Assembly (NCBI GenBank): GCA_017354575.1
Contig: JAFMQP010000166.1
Location: 1-8,207, forward strand
Direction of reading: 5' to 3'
Source: Acidothermales bacterium
GTDB taxonomy: Bacteria; Actinomycetota; Actinomycetes; Streptosporangiales; WHST01
Length of the DNA stretch: 8,207 bases
Below are positions 1-7,960 of this stretch, piece by piece. A program made the translations under genes and the position numbers. The notes under the pieces were generated by a model. That model was not told where the DNA came from, ran no database searches, and was given only the letters and a program-made list of their open reading frames with translations. Every line of letters begins with the position of its first letter. The stretch's first letter is position 1.

Positions 1-2639
<2,639 letters not shown>

Positions 2640-2647
<8 letters not shown>

Positions 2648-3770
2648 CGGCGGTCGTCTCCATCAGGTCGCGGAACCGGTCGAACAGGTACGCCGCGTCG
2701 TGCGGCCCGGCCGCCGCCTCCGGGTGGTACTGCACGGAGAACGCCGGCACGTCCAGGCAGCGCAGCCCCTCCACCACGTCGTCGTTGAGGCACACGTGGC
2801 TCACCTCGGCGCGGCCGTACGGCGTGTCGACGGGGCCGGAAAGCGGCGCCTCGACGGCGAACCCGTGGTTGTGCGCCGTGACCTCCACCCGGCCGGTGGC
2901 GAGGTCCCTGACCGGCTGGTTGATGCCCCGGTGCCCGTAGCGCAGCTTGTAGGTGCCGAACCCGAGCGCGCGGCCGAGCACCTGGTTGCCGAAGCAGATC
3001 CCGAAGACGGGAACCCGCCGGTCGAGCAGCCCGCGGACGAGCTCGACCTGCGCGTCGGCGGTGGCTGGATCGCCCGGCCCGTTCGCGAGGAACACGCCGT
3101 CGGGCTCGACCGCGAGCACGTCGTCGATGCCCGCGGCGGCGGGGAGGACGTGGGTCTCGACGCCGCGCTCGGCCAGCCGGCGTGGCGTCATCGACTTGAT
3201 GCCGAGGTCGAGCGCGGCGATGCGGAACCGCCGCCCGCCGTCGGCCGGGACGACGTACGGCTCGGCCGTGCTCACCTCCTCACAGAGCTGCGCGCCGACC
3301 ATGGCCGGGCTGCCGAGCACGGCCTCGTGCAGCGTCTCGGCGGGACGGCGGGCGGCGTCGCCGCTGAACACCCCCGCGCGCATCGCACCGCGCTCCCTGA
3401 TGTGCCTGGTGACCGCCCGGGTGTCGACCGACCTGATCGAGACCACGCCCTGGTCGCGCAGGTAGCCGTCGAGGTCGCCCGTCGACCGCCAGCTGGACGC
3501 GCGCCGCGCCGGGTCGCGCAGCACGTACCCCGCGACCCACACCCGGCGCGACTCCGGGTCGTCGGTGTTGACGCCGGTGTTGCCGATGTGCGGCGCGGTC
3601 ATCACCACGATCTGCCGGTGGTACGACGGGTCGGTCAGCGTCTCCTGGTAACCGGTCATGCCCGTGGCGAACACGATCTCGCCGAACGTCTCGCCGACCG
3701 CGCCGTACCGCTCACCGCGGAACGTGCGTCCGTCCTCGAGCACGAGCACGGCGCCGTCCCGGCCGGTCAC
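2640..3770 (-). CDS. carA: Carbamoyl-phosphate synthase small subunit (glutaminase)
   Basis: Hydrolyses glutamine and channels the ammonia to CarB. With the GTG at 3770 the protein has 376 residues, close to the family norm. The N-terminal CPSase small-chain domain begins AVLVLEDGRTFRGE and contains GMTGYQETLTDPSY (residues 38-51). The C-terminal class I glutamine amidotransferase domain has LANGPGDP (228-235), the nucleophile C259 in GICFGNQ, and the histidine-glutamate pair in YHPE (H349, E351). The GTG at 3770 overlaps the stop of the upstream membrane-protein gene as GTGA and matches where CarA homologues start. An in-frame GTG at 3806 would add 12 residues and has GAGGAAAG upstream, so it remains possible. 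The 3' end overlaps carB by 8 bases. The function is certain; only the start is in doubt. Confidence 0.96.
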
Positions 3771-4240
3771 GGCCGGCGTCCCATCTGCGAAAGACTCCTC
3801 GCCCACACGTCACTTTCCTCTGCCCGGTCGAGCCGGACGATCGTCTCCAGCGGTCGCCCGCCATGTTGCCAGCGGATCACCAGGGTCTGGCCGCGCACTT
3901 CGGCCATCCGCAGGTCGTGCTGCTCGATGAGCACGTCGTCGATCCCGCGGCGGTCCAGGATCAGCCCCTCGCCCGCGAGCACCAGCCGCACGCGGCCGCG
4001 GCGGCCGAGCCCGCGGTTGCGCACCGGCGGGCCGCGGTAGACGTTGGTGCCCTCGTACGTGCCGTCCGCCGGTGGACGCAGCGCCCGCGGGTACGACGGC
4101 GGCCGCGCGACCGGCGGGAACCCGTCCGCCGTGCCGCCACGCCCCCGCGCCCACCCCGGCCAGGCGAACAGCAGCACCAGCACCACCACGAGTAGCACCG
4201 CGCCGACCACGATCAGCACCAGCCCAGGCACCGCGACCAT
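3767..4240 (-). CDS. Membrane-anchored PH-like domain protein of the pyr operon, function unknown
   Basis: A 157-residue protein of unknown function. Residues about 4-27 are a strongly hydrophobic helix rich in valine and leucine, followed by WPGWARGRG, whose positive charges suggest the rest is cytoplasmic. Residues about 35-60 form a proline-rich linker. Residues about 60-140 (GTYEGTNVYRG, then RVRLVLAGEGLILDRRG, then TLVIRWQHGGRPLETIVRL) alternate short beta-like stretches, as in the actinobacterial PH-like domain family. Genes of this type sit between pyrC and carA in other actinobacteria (from memory, Rv1382 in M. tuberculosis), so the position is conserved although the role is not known. 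Its stop overlaps the carA GTG (GTGA). I chose the ATG at 4240, just before the membrane helix; a GTG at 4246 is equally plausible, and a GTG at 4291 would put the start inside the repeat. No catalytic motif is visible. Confidence 0.85.
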   Translation of the reverse strand: MVAVPGLVLIVVGAVLLVVVLVLLFAWPGWARGRGGTADGFPPVARPPSYPRALRPPADGTYEGTNVYRGPPVRNRGLGRRGRVRLVLAGEGLILDRRGIDDVLIEQHDLRMAEVRGQTLVIRWQHGGRPLETIVRLDRAEESDVWARSLSQMGRRP

Positions 4241-4242
4241 AC

Positions 4243-4341
4243 TCACGCTGGGGACCCCCACCGTGGTCCTGGCACCTGTCGGGGACCCCACGTGGGGTCA
4301 TCACCGCATTGGGGGTCCCCAGTCGGGCGGCGGTCGCTCAT
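4243..4341 (-). CDS. Possible 32-residue linking ORF between pyrC and the PH-like gene
   Basis: A short frame begins ATGA, overlapping the pyrC stop, with GGAGG 10 bases upstream inside pyrC. It encodes 32 residues (MSDRRPTGDP at the start, PGPRWGSPA at the end). It ends in a TGA that overlaps the GTG at 4246 of the next gene. It is rich in proline, glycine and tryptophan because it runs through the GGGGWCCCC repeats, and it resembles no family I know. It could be a coupling peptide that carries ribosomes across the gap, a relic of an older start of the PH-like gene, or chance. The overlaps at both ends and the ribosome binding site are the only support. Confidence 0.2.
   Translation of the reverse strand: MSDRRPTGDPQCGDDPTWGPRQVPGPRWGSPA
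4248..4322. repeat. Nested inverted repeat built on three GGGGWCCCC cores
   Basis: The outer arms CTGGGGACCCCCA (4248-4260) and TGGGGGTCCCCAG (4310-4322) are a perfect 13-base inverted repeat. Between them lies a perfect 16-base palindrome, GACCCCACGTGGGGTC (4284-4299), centred on CACGTG. The three 9-base cores begin at 4250, 4281 and 4312, exactly 31 bases apart, which is close to three helical turns. No T-tract follows on either strand, so it is not a classical terminator. It fills the only real gap in the otherwise overlapping pyr operon. It could be an RNA stem-loop in the operon message, a protein-binding array, or a small dispersed repeat; the sequence alone does not decide. Confidence 0.8.
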
Positions 4342-5624
4342 ACCGGCTTGCCCTCCAGGACGGTGGGCCGCCCACGCAGGAACGTCGCCACCACCCGGCC
4401 GGGCAGCTCCCGGCCGGCGTACGGCGTGTTGCGGCTGCGGGACGCGAGCCGCGCGGGGTCGACGACCCACCGTGCCGACGGGTCGTAGAGGACGACGTTG
4501 GCCGGCTCGCCGGCCGCGAGCGGGCGCCCGTGCCCAGCGAGGCGGCCGATGGCGGCGGGCCGGGCCGACGTCCGCTCGGCGACGCCCGCCCAGTCGAGCA
4601 GGCCGGTGTCGACCATCGCCTCCTGCACCGCGGACAGCGCGGTCTCGAGCCCGAGCATGCCGGGCGCCGCGGCGGGCCACTCGGCCTCCTTGTACTCCAG
4701 CGAGTGGGGCGCGTGGTCGGTGGCGACGCAGTCGACGGTGCCGTCGGCGAGCGCCTCGCGCAGCGCGTGGACGTCCTCGGCGGTGCGAAGCGGCGGGTTG
4801 ACCTTGTACAGCGGGTCGTAGCTACGGGCGAGCTCCTCGGTGAGCATCAGGTGGTGCGGCGTCACCTCGGCCGTGACCTGCCAGCCCTTCGCCTTCGCCC
4901 ACCTGACGATCTCCACCGACCCCGCGGTGGAGACGTGGCAGACATGCACCCGCGACCGCACGTGCCCGGCGAGCAGGGCGTCGCGCGCGACGACCGCCTC
5001 CTCGGCGACGGCGGGCCAGCCGCGCAACCCGAGGACTCCCGACAGCGCGCTCTCGTTCATCTGCGCGCCCTCGGTGAGCCGCGGCTCCTGCGCGTGCTGG
5101 GCGACCACCCCGTCGAACGCCTTGACGTACTCGAGCGCCCGCCGCATCAGTACGGCGTCCGAGACGCAGTCGCCGTCGTCGCTGAACACCCGCACCCGGG
5201 CGGCGGAGTCGGCCATCGCGCCCAGCTCCGCGAGCCGACTGCCCGCGCGGCCGACGGTGACCGCGCCGATCGGCTGCACGTCGGCGTAACCCGCCTCGCG
5301 CCCCAGCCGCCACACCTGCTCGACGACGCCTGCGGTGTCGGCGGCGGGGTCGGTGTTCGGCATGGCGAAGACCGCCGTGTACCCGCCGGCCGCCGCGGCG
5401 CGGGTGCCGGTCTCGACGGTCTCGGCGTCCTCCCTGCCCGGTTCGCGCAGGTGGGTGTGCAGGTCGACCAGGCCGGGCAGCGCCACGAGCCCGTCGCCGT
5501 CGACGACCTCCGCACCGGCGGCGTCCAGGCCGGGACCGGTCTCGGTGATGCGCCCCTCGTCGAGCAGCAGGTCGGCCGGCTCGCAGCCGAGCGGCCGTAC
5601 GCCCCTCAGCAGGAACCTCGTCAC
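4338..5624 (-). CDS. pyrC: Dihydroorotase (class I)
   Basis: Zinc amidohydrolase that cyclises N-carbamoyl-L-aspartate to L-dihydroorotate, the third step of UMP synthesis. The 428-residue protein has the class I marks in order: metal ligands in DLHTHLREPG (H56, H58), AMPNTDP (88-93), FSDDG with the likely bridging D150 or D151, QHAQE (H177), VCHVSTAG (H230), KVNPPLR (274-280) and TDHAPH with catalytic D303. A C-terminal strand region with PANVVLYDP (374-382) completes the amidohydrolase fold. The GTG at 5624 overlaps the pyrB stop as GTGA and has AGGAGGT about 6 bases upstream, which decides the start. The frame is open further upstream (to 5987), but that part is only pyrB read in another frame. 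After the stop comes the repeat-filled gap. Confidence 0.97.
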   Translation of the reverse strand: MTRFLLRGVRPLGCEPADLLLDEGRITETGPGLDAAGAEVVDGDGLVALPGLVDLHTHLREPGREDAETVETGTRAAAAGGYTAVFAMPNTDPAADTAGVVEQVWRLGREAGYADVQPIGAVTVGRAGSRLAELGAMADSAARVRVFSDDGDCVSDAVLMRRALEYVKAFDGVVAQHAQEPRLTEGAQMNESALSGVLGLRGWPAVAEEAVVARDALLAGHVRSRVHVCHVSTAGSVEIVRWAKAKGWQVTAEVTPHHLMLTEELARSYDPLYKVNPPLRTAEDVHALREALADGTVDCVATDHAPHSLEYKEAEWPAAAPGMLGLETALSAVQEAMVDTGLLDWAGVAERTSARPAAIGRLAGHGRPLAAGEPANVVLYDPSARWVVDPARLASRSRNTPYAGRELPGRVVATFLRGRPTVLEGKPV

Positions 5625-6577
5625 GCGACCACCTCCTCGGCCTCGGGCTCGGCGCCGATCGCAGGTTCCGCACCGCCGAGCAGCAGGTAGAGCACCGCCA
5701 TCCGCACCGAGACGCCGTTGGCGACCTGCTCGGTGACGGTGGACCGCATCGAGTCGGCGACCTCCGCGGCGATCTCCATGCCGCGGTTCATCGGTCCCGG
5801 GTGCATCACGATCGCATGCTCCGGCAGGCTCGCCATCCGCCGCGCGTCCAGCCCGTACCGCCGGCTGTACTCGCGAGCGCTCGGGAAGAACGCCGCGTTC
5901 ATCCGCTCCTGCTGCACCCGCAGCATCATCACCACGTCGCACTTCGGCAGCACGGCGTCGAGGTCGTAAGACGTCGCGGACGGCCACGCCTCGACGCCCA
6001 CGGGCAGCAGCGTCGGCGGGCCGACCAGCGTGACCTCCGCGCCGGCCGTCGCGAGCAGCAGCACGTTCGAGCGCGCCACCCGGCTGTGCAGGACGTCGCC
6101 GACGATCACCACCCGCAGCCCCTCGAGCCGGCCGAGCCGCTCGCGCATCGTGTACGCGTCGAGCAGCGCCTGGGTCGGGTGCTCGTGCGTACCGTCACCG
6201 GCGTTGATGACGCTGCCCCCGATCCAGTTGGTGAGCCGCAGCGGCGTGCCGGACGCCTGGTGCCGGACGATGACCGCGTCCGCGCCCATCGCCTCCAGGG
6301 TCAGCGCGGTGTCCTTCAGGCTCTCGCCCTTGGCGACGCTCGAACCCTTGGCGGAGAAGTTGATCACGTCCGCGGACAGCCGCTTCGCGGCGACCTCGAA
6401 CGAGGTCCGGGTGCGGGTGGAGTCCTCGAAGAACAGGTTGACCGCGGTCCGGCCACGCAGCGTCGGCAGCTTCTTCACCGGCCGGCTGGCGACCTTGGCC
6501 AGCTCGGCCGCGGTGTCGAGCACCAGCGTGACGTCGTCGCGGCTGAGGTCGCCCGCCGACAGCAGGTGCCGCTTCAT
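5621..6577 (-). CDS. pyrB: Aspartate carbamoyltransferase catalytic subunit
   Basis: Transfers the carbamoyl group from carbamoyl phosphate to L-aspartate, the committed step of pyrimidine synthesis. At 318 residues it is of normal size. Carbamoyl-phosphate binding is shown by FFEDSTRTRTSFE (49-61, with STRTRTS at 53-59). The mobile lysine is K83 in SSVAKGESL. Further binding residues lie in VRHQASG (104-110) and HPTQALLD (133-140), and the aspartate-side loop is HPGPMNRG (259-266). The C-terminal tail is acidic and alanine-rich (about 305-318) and looks lineage-specific. The ATG overlaps the pyrR stop as ATGA and the stop overlaps the pyrC GTG as GTGA, so the three genes are translated as one coupled block. 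No pyrI regulatory subunit gene is seen, as expected for Gram-positive bacteria. Confidence 0.98.
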   Translation of the reverse strand: MKRHLLSAGDLSRDDVTLVLDTAAELAKVASRPVKKLPTLRGRTAVNLFFEDSTRTRTSFEVAAKRLSADVINFSAKGSSVAKGESLKDTALTLEAMGADAVIVRHQASGTPLRLTNWIGGSVINAGDGTHEHPTQALLDAYTMRERLGRLEGLRVVIVGDVLHSRVARSNVLLLATAGAEVTLVGPPTLLPVGVEAWPSATSYDLDAVLPKCDVVMMLRVQQERMNAAFFPSAREYSRRYGLDARRMASLPEHAIVMHPGPMNRGMEIAAEVADSMRSTVTEQVANGVSVRMAVLYLLLGGAEPAIGAEPEAEEVVA

Positions 6578-7146
6578 CGCCCGTCCTCCCCGGCATGCTC
6601 GATCAGCACGACGTCGCGTCCGTCGCGTTCGGTGAGCAGTACCCGCACCGTCTCGGCGCGCGCCGTGGGCAGGTTCTTGCCGATGTAGTCGGGGCGGATG
6701 GGCAGCTCCCTGTGGCCGCGGTCGACGAGCACCGCGAGCTGAACCGCGCGGGGGCGGCCGAGGTCCTCGAGCGCGGTGAGCGCGGCGCGGACGGTGCGGC
6801 CGGAGAACAGCACGTCGTCGACGAGGACGACCAGCTTGCCGTCGACGCCGCCGGGCGGTACCTCCGTGTGCTCAAGGGCGCGCGCCGGTCGCAGCCGCAG
6901 GTCGTCGCGGTACATGGTGGGGTCGAGCGAGCCGACGGGCACCTCGCGCCCCTCGACCTCGCCGATCCGGGCGCCGAGCCGGCGGGCCAGGTCGACGCCC
7001 CGGGTCGGGATGCCCAGCAGGACGACGTCGGCACCGCCGCGGGTGCGTTCGAGGATCTCGTGTGCGATGCGGGTGAGGGCCCGTCCGATGTCTGCGGGCT
7101 CGAGCACGGAACGCGCACCGGACGACTCCGGCGCGGGCAGGCTCAT
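6574..7146 (-). CDS. pyrR: PyrR: pyr operon RNA-binding regulator and uracil phosphoribosyltransferase-like protein
   Basis: PyrR binds a hairpin in pyr mRNA when UMP is high and reduces operon expression; family members often also have uracil phosphoribosyltransferase activity. The 190-residue protein has the type I phosphoribosyltransferase fold, with the PRPP loop VVLVDDVLFSGRT at 106-118. Conserved PyrR segments are GIPTRGVDLA (45-54), LDPTMYRDDL (74-83) and VDRGHRELPIRPDYIGKNLP (141-160). The ATG at 7146 has AAGGAG 8 bases upstream. A GTG at 7155 would abut that Shine-Dalgarno sequence with no spacing, so it is unlikely. It is the first gene of the operon, divergent from bldD, and the leader hairpin just upstream is its likely own target, giving feedback on itself and the coupled genes. 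Confidence 0.97.
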   Translation of the reverse strand: MSLPAPESSGARSVLEPADIGRALTRIAHEILERTRGGADVVLLGIPTRGVDLARRLGARIGEVEGREVPVGSLDPTMYRDDLRLRPARALEHTEVPPGGVDGKLVVLVDDVLFSGRTVRAALTALEDLGRPRAVQLAVLVDRGHRELPIRPDYIGKNLPTARAETVRVLLTERDGRDVVLIEHAGEDGR

Positions 7147-7155
7147 CAGGCGCAC

Positions 7156-7189
7156 TCCTTTCCCGCCTCACGGGACGGGCCTTAAAGGA
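7156..7189 (-). promoter_or_regulatory. PyrR-binding leader hairpin that pairs with the pyrR Shine-Dalgarno
   Basis: On the minus strand, CCCGTC (7179-7174) pairs with GGCGGG (7167-7162), one pair being U-G, and closes the hexaloop CCGUGA (7173-7168). This fits the CNGNGA loop of known PyrR sites and the consensus UCCNGNGAGGY. Below a one-sided AAGG bulge (7183-7180), UCCUUU (7189-7184) pairs perfectly with AAAGGA (7161-7156), which is most of the Shine-Dalgarno of pyrR. PyrR binding would therefore hide the ribosome site. Translational repression of this type has been described in Mycobacterium smegmatis; that it works here is inference. No terminator with a T-tract follows, which argues against Bacillus-style attenuation. 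Confidence 0.85.
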
Positions 7190-7204
7190 TGCTGTCGGTT
7201 CGCA

Positions 7205-7234
7205 ACGTTAGCAGCGTCGGCGTCCGGCCGATGC
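7205..7234 (-). promoter_or_regulatory. Candidate promoter of the pyr operon
   Basis: TAACGT at 7210-7205 fits the actinobacterial -10 pattern TANNNT. A start about 6 bases downstream (near 7199) would give a leader of about 52 bases that contains the whole PyrR hairpin. No good -35 lies at 17-18 bases; the sequence there is CATCGG or GCATCG. The call rests mainly on the -10 and its position. Confidence 0.35.
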
Positions 7235-7336
7235 GGCGGACGGCACCGCGTGTCGGACCGGCCGTCACGGGTCTGCTCGTTCCTCGTTATCGCTGAGTAG
7301 GCAGCTCGTTACATATCGTCGGGTTCGGTGTCTGGC

Positions 7337-7365
7337 TTGACCCGCGTCGCCTGCGTGCTTACCGT
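7337..7365 (+). promoter_or_regulatory. Likely sigma-70-type promoter of bldD
   Basis: TTGACC at 7337-7342 and TACCGT (TANNNT) at 7360-7365 are separated by 17 bases, the ideal spacing for the main vegetative sigma factor. A start near 7371-7373 leaves a 5' leader of about 70 bases before the bldD ATG. The -35 is strong in a region this GC-rich. Confidence 0.6.
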
Positions 7366-7378
7366 CACTGCGAGTAGT
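7364..7378 (+). promoter_or_regulatory. Candidate BldD operator over the bldD -10/start region
   Basis: GTCACTGCGAGTAGT contains the dyad ACT-GCG-AGT. Its left half fits the GTNAC half of the BldD box; the right half has GT in place but departs from the consensus at two later bases. It overlaps the last two bases of the -10 and the probable start site. BldD represses its own gene in Streptomyces, so the position makes sense. The match is partial, so the call is tentative. Confidence 0.4.
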
Positions 7379-7443
7379 CGCTCGGGGGCGTGGGTCTCGA
7401 CTTCCCAAGTAGCGAGGTCCAAGTGACGGGGAAAGGGACCGGA

Positions 7444-7938
7444 ATGTCGGACTACGGAAAGTCTCTTGGCGCGCGCCTGCGTGCCATACGTCAACAGCAG
7501 GGCCTCTCGCTTCACGGCGTGGAAGAGAAGTCCCACGGCAGGTGGAAGGCGGTCGTCGTCGGCTCCTACGAGCGCGGCGACCGGGCGGTCACGGTGCACA
7601 AGCTCGCCGAGCTGGCGGAGTTCTACGGCGTGCCGATCTCGGAGCTGCTGCCGGGCGGCCATCCGGGCAACGGCATCGCCGAACGCCCGCCGAAGCTCGT
7701 CATCGACCTGGGCAGGCTCTCCTCGCTCCCGCAGGAGCAGTCGGGGCCGCTCGCGAGGTACATCGCCGCCATCCAGCACCAGCGTGGTGACTACAACGGG
7801 CGGGTGCTCACCATCCGCAGCGAGGACCTCCGCGCGCTCTCGGTCATCTACGACCTCGAGCCCTCGGCGCTCGTGACCCAGCTCATCGGCTGGGGCGTGC
7901 TGAACGACGAGGCGCAGACCATCACCGAGACGCTCTGA
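7444..7938 (+). CDS. bldD: BldD: c-di-GMP-dependent master regulator of development
   Basis: DNA-binding repressor that, in Streptomyces, forms a dimer through tetrameric c-di-GMP and holds sporulation genes off. The protein has 164 residues. The N-terminal XRE-type helix-turn-helix domain covers about residues 1-70 and is almost identical to known BldD around GLSLHGVEEKS and RWKAVVVGSYERGDRAVTV (33-51). After a variable linker (about 71-82) the C-terminal domain carries the c-di-GMP motif RGD-X8-RSED at R114, D116, R125 and D128, the same numbering as in Streptomyces BldD. The ATG at 7444 has GAAAGGGA just upstream; an in-frame GTG at 7390 would add 18 unmatched residues without a ribosome site. 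The gene is divergent from pyrR, as in Streptomyces. Its presence suggests a sporulating or filamentous relative, although BldD also occurs in non-sporulating actinobacteria. Confidence 0.97.
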   Translation: MSDYGKSLGARLRAIRQQQGLSLHGVEEKSHGRWKAVVVGSYERGDRAVTVHKLAELAEFYGVPISELLPGGHPGNGIAERPPKLVIDLGRLSSLPQEQSGPLARYIAAIQHQRGDYNGRVLTIRSEDLRALSVIYDLEPSALVTQLIGWGVLNDEAQTITETL

Positions 7939-7948
7939 CGGGCAGGCG

Positions 7949-7954
7949 TAGCCT
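7949..7954 (+). promoter_or_regulatory. Candidate -10 element for a leaderless YceI-family transcript
   Basis: TAGCCT fits TANNNT and lies 6 bases before the A of the downstream ATG, the spacing seen in leaderless actinobacterial genes. No clear -35 is present and no Shine-Dalgarno sequence precedes the ATG. It also forms part of a short dyad, CAGGC-GTA-GCCTG (7943-7955). Confidence 0.35.
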
Positions 7955-7960
7955 GGCGGC

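Noticed and set aside
4250..4320. CRISPR-like array from regularly spaced repeats
   Set aside because: The repeated core is only 9 bases, with three copies, one of them inverted, and the units between cores are themselves partly similar. There is no leader or cas gene.
4044..5690. 548-codon plus-strand frame
   Set aside because: Antisense to pyrC and the gap; no recognisable domain.
5625..5987. Upstream extension of pyrC to 5987
   Set aside because: The added residues are pyrB read in another frame. The GTG at 5624 has a strong Shine-Dalgarno and the family N-terminus.
5801..6688. 295-codon plus-strand frame
   Set aside because: Antisense shadow of pyrB and the pyrR end.
7162..7180. Intrinsic terminator (Bacillus-type attenuator) before pyrR
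   Set aside because: The hairpin is followed by the Shine-Dalgarno sequence rather than a U-tract, and its loop matches a PyrR site.
7939..7960. Terminator after bldD
   Set aside because: Only a 5-base-pair dyad (CAGGC-GTA-GCCTG) and no T-run; it more likely overlaps the YceI -10 element.
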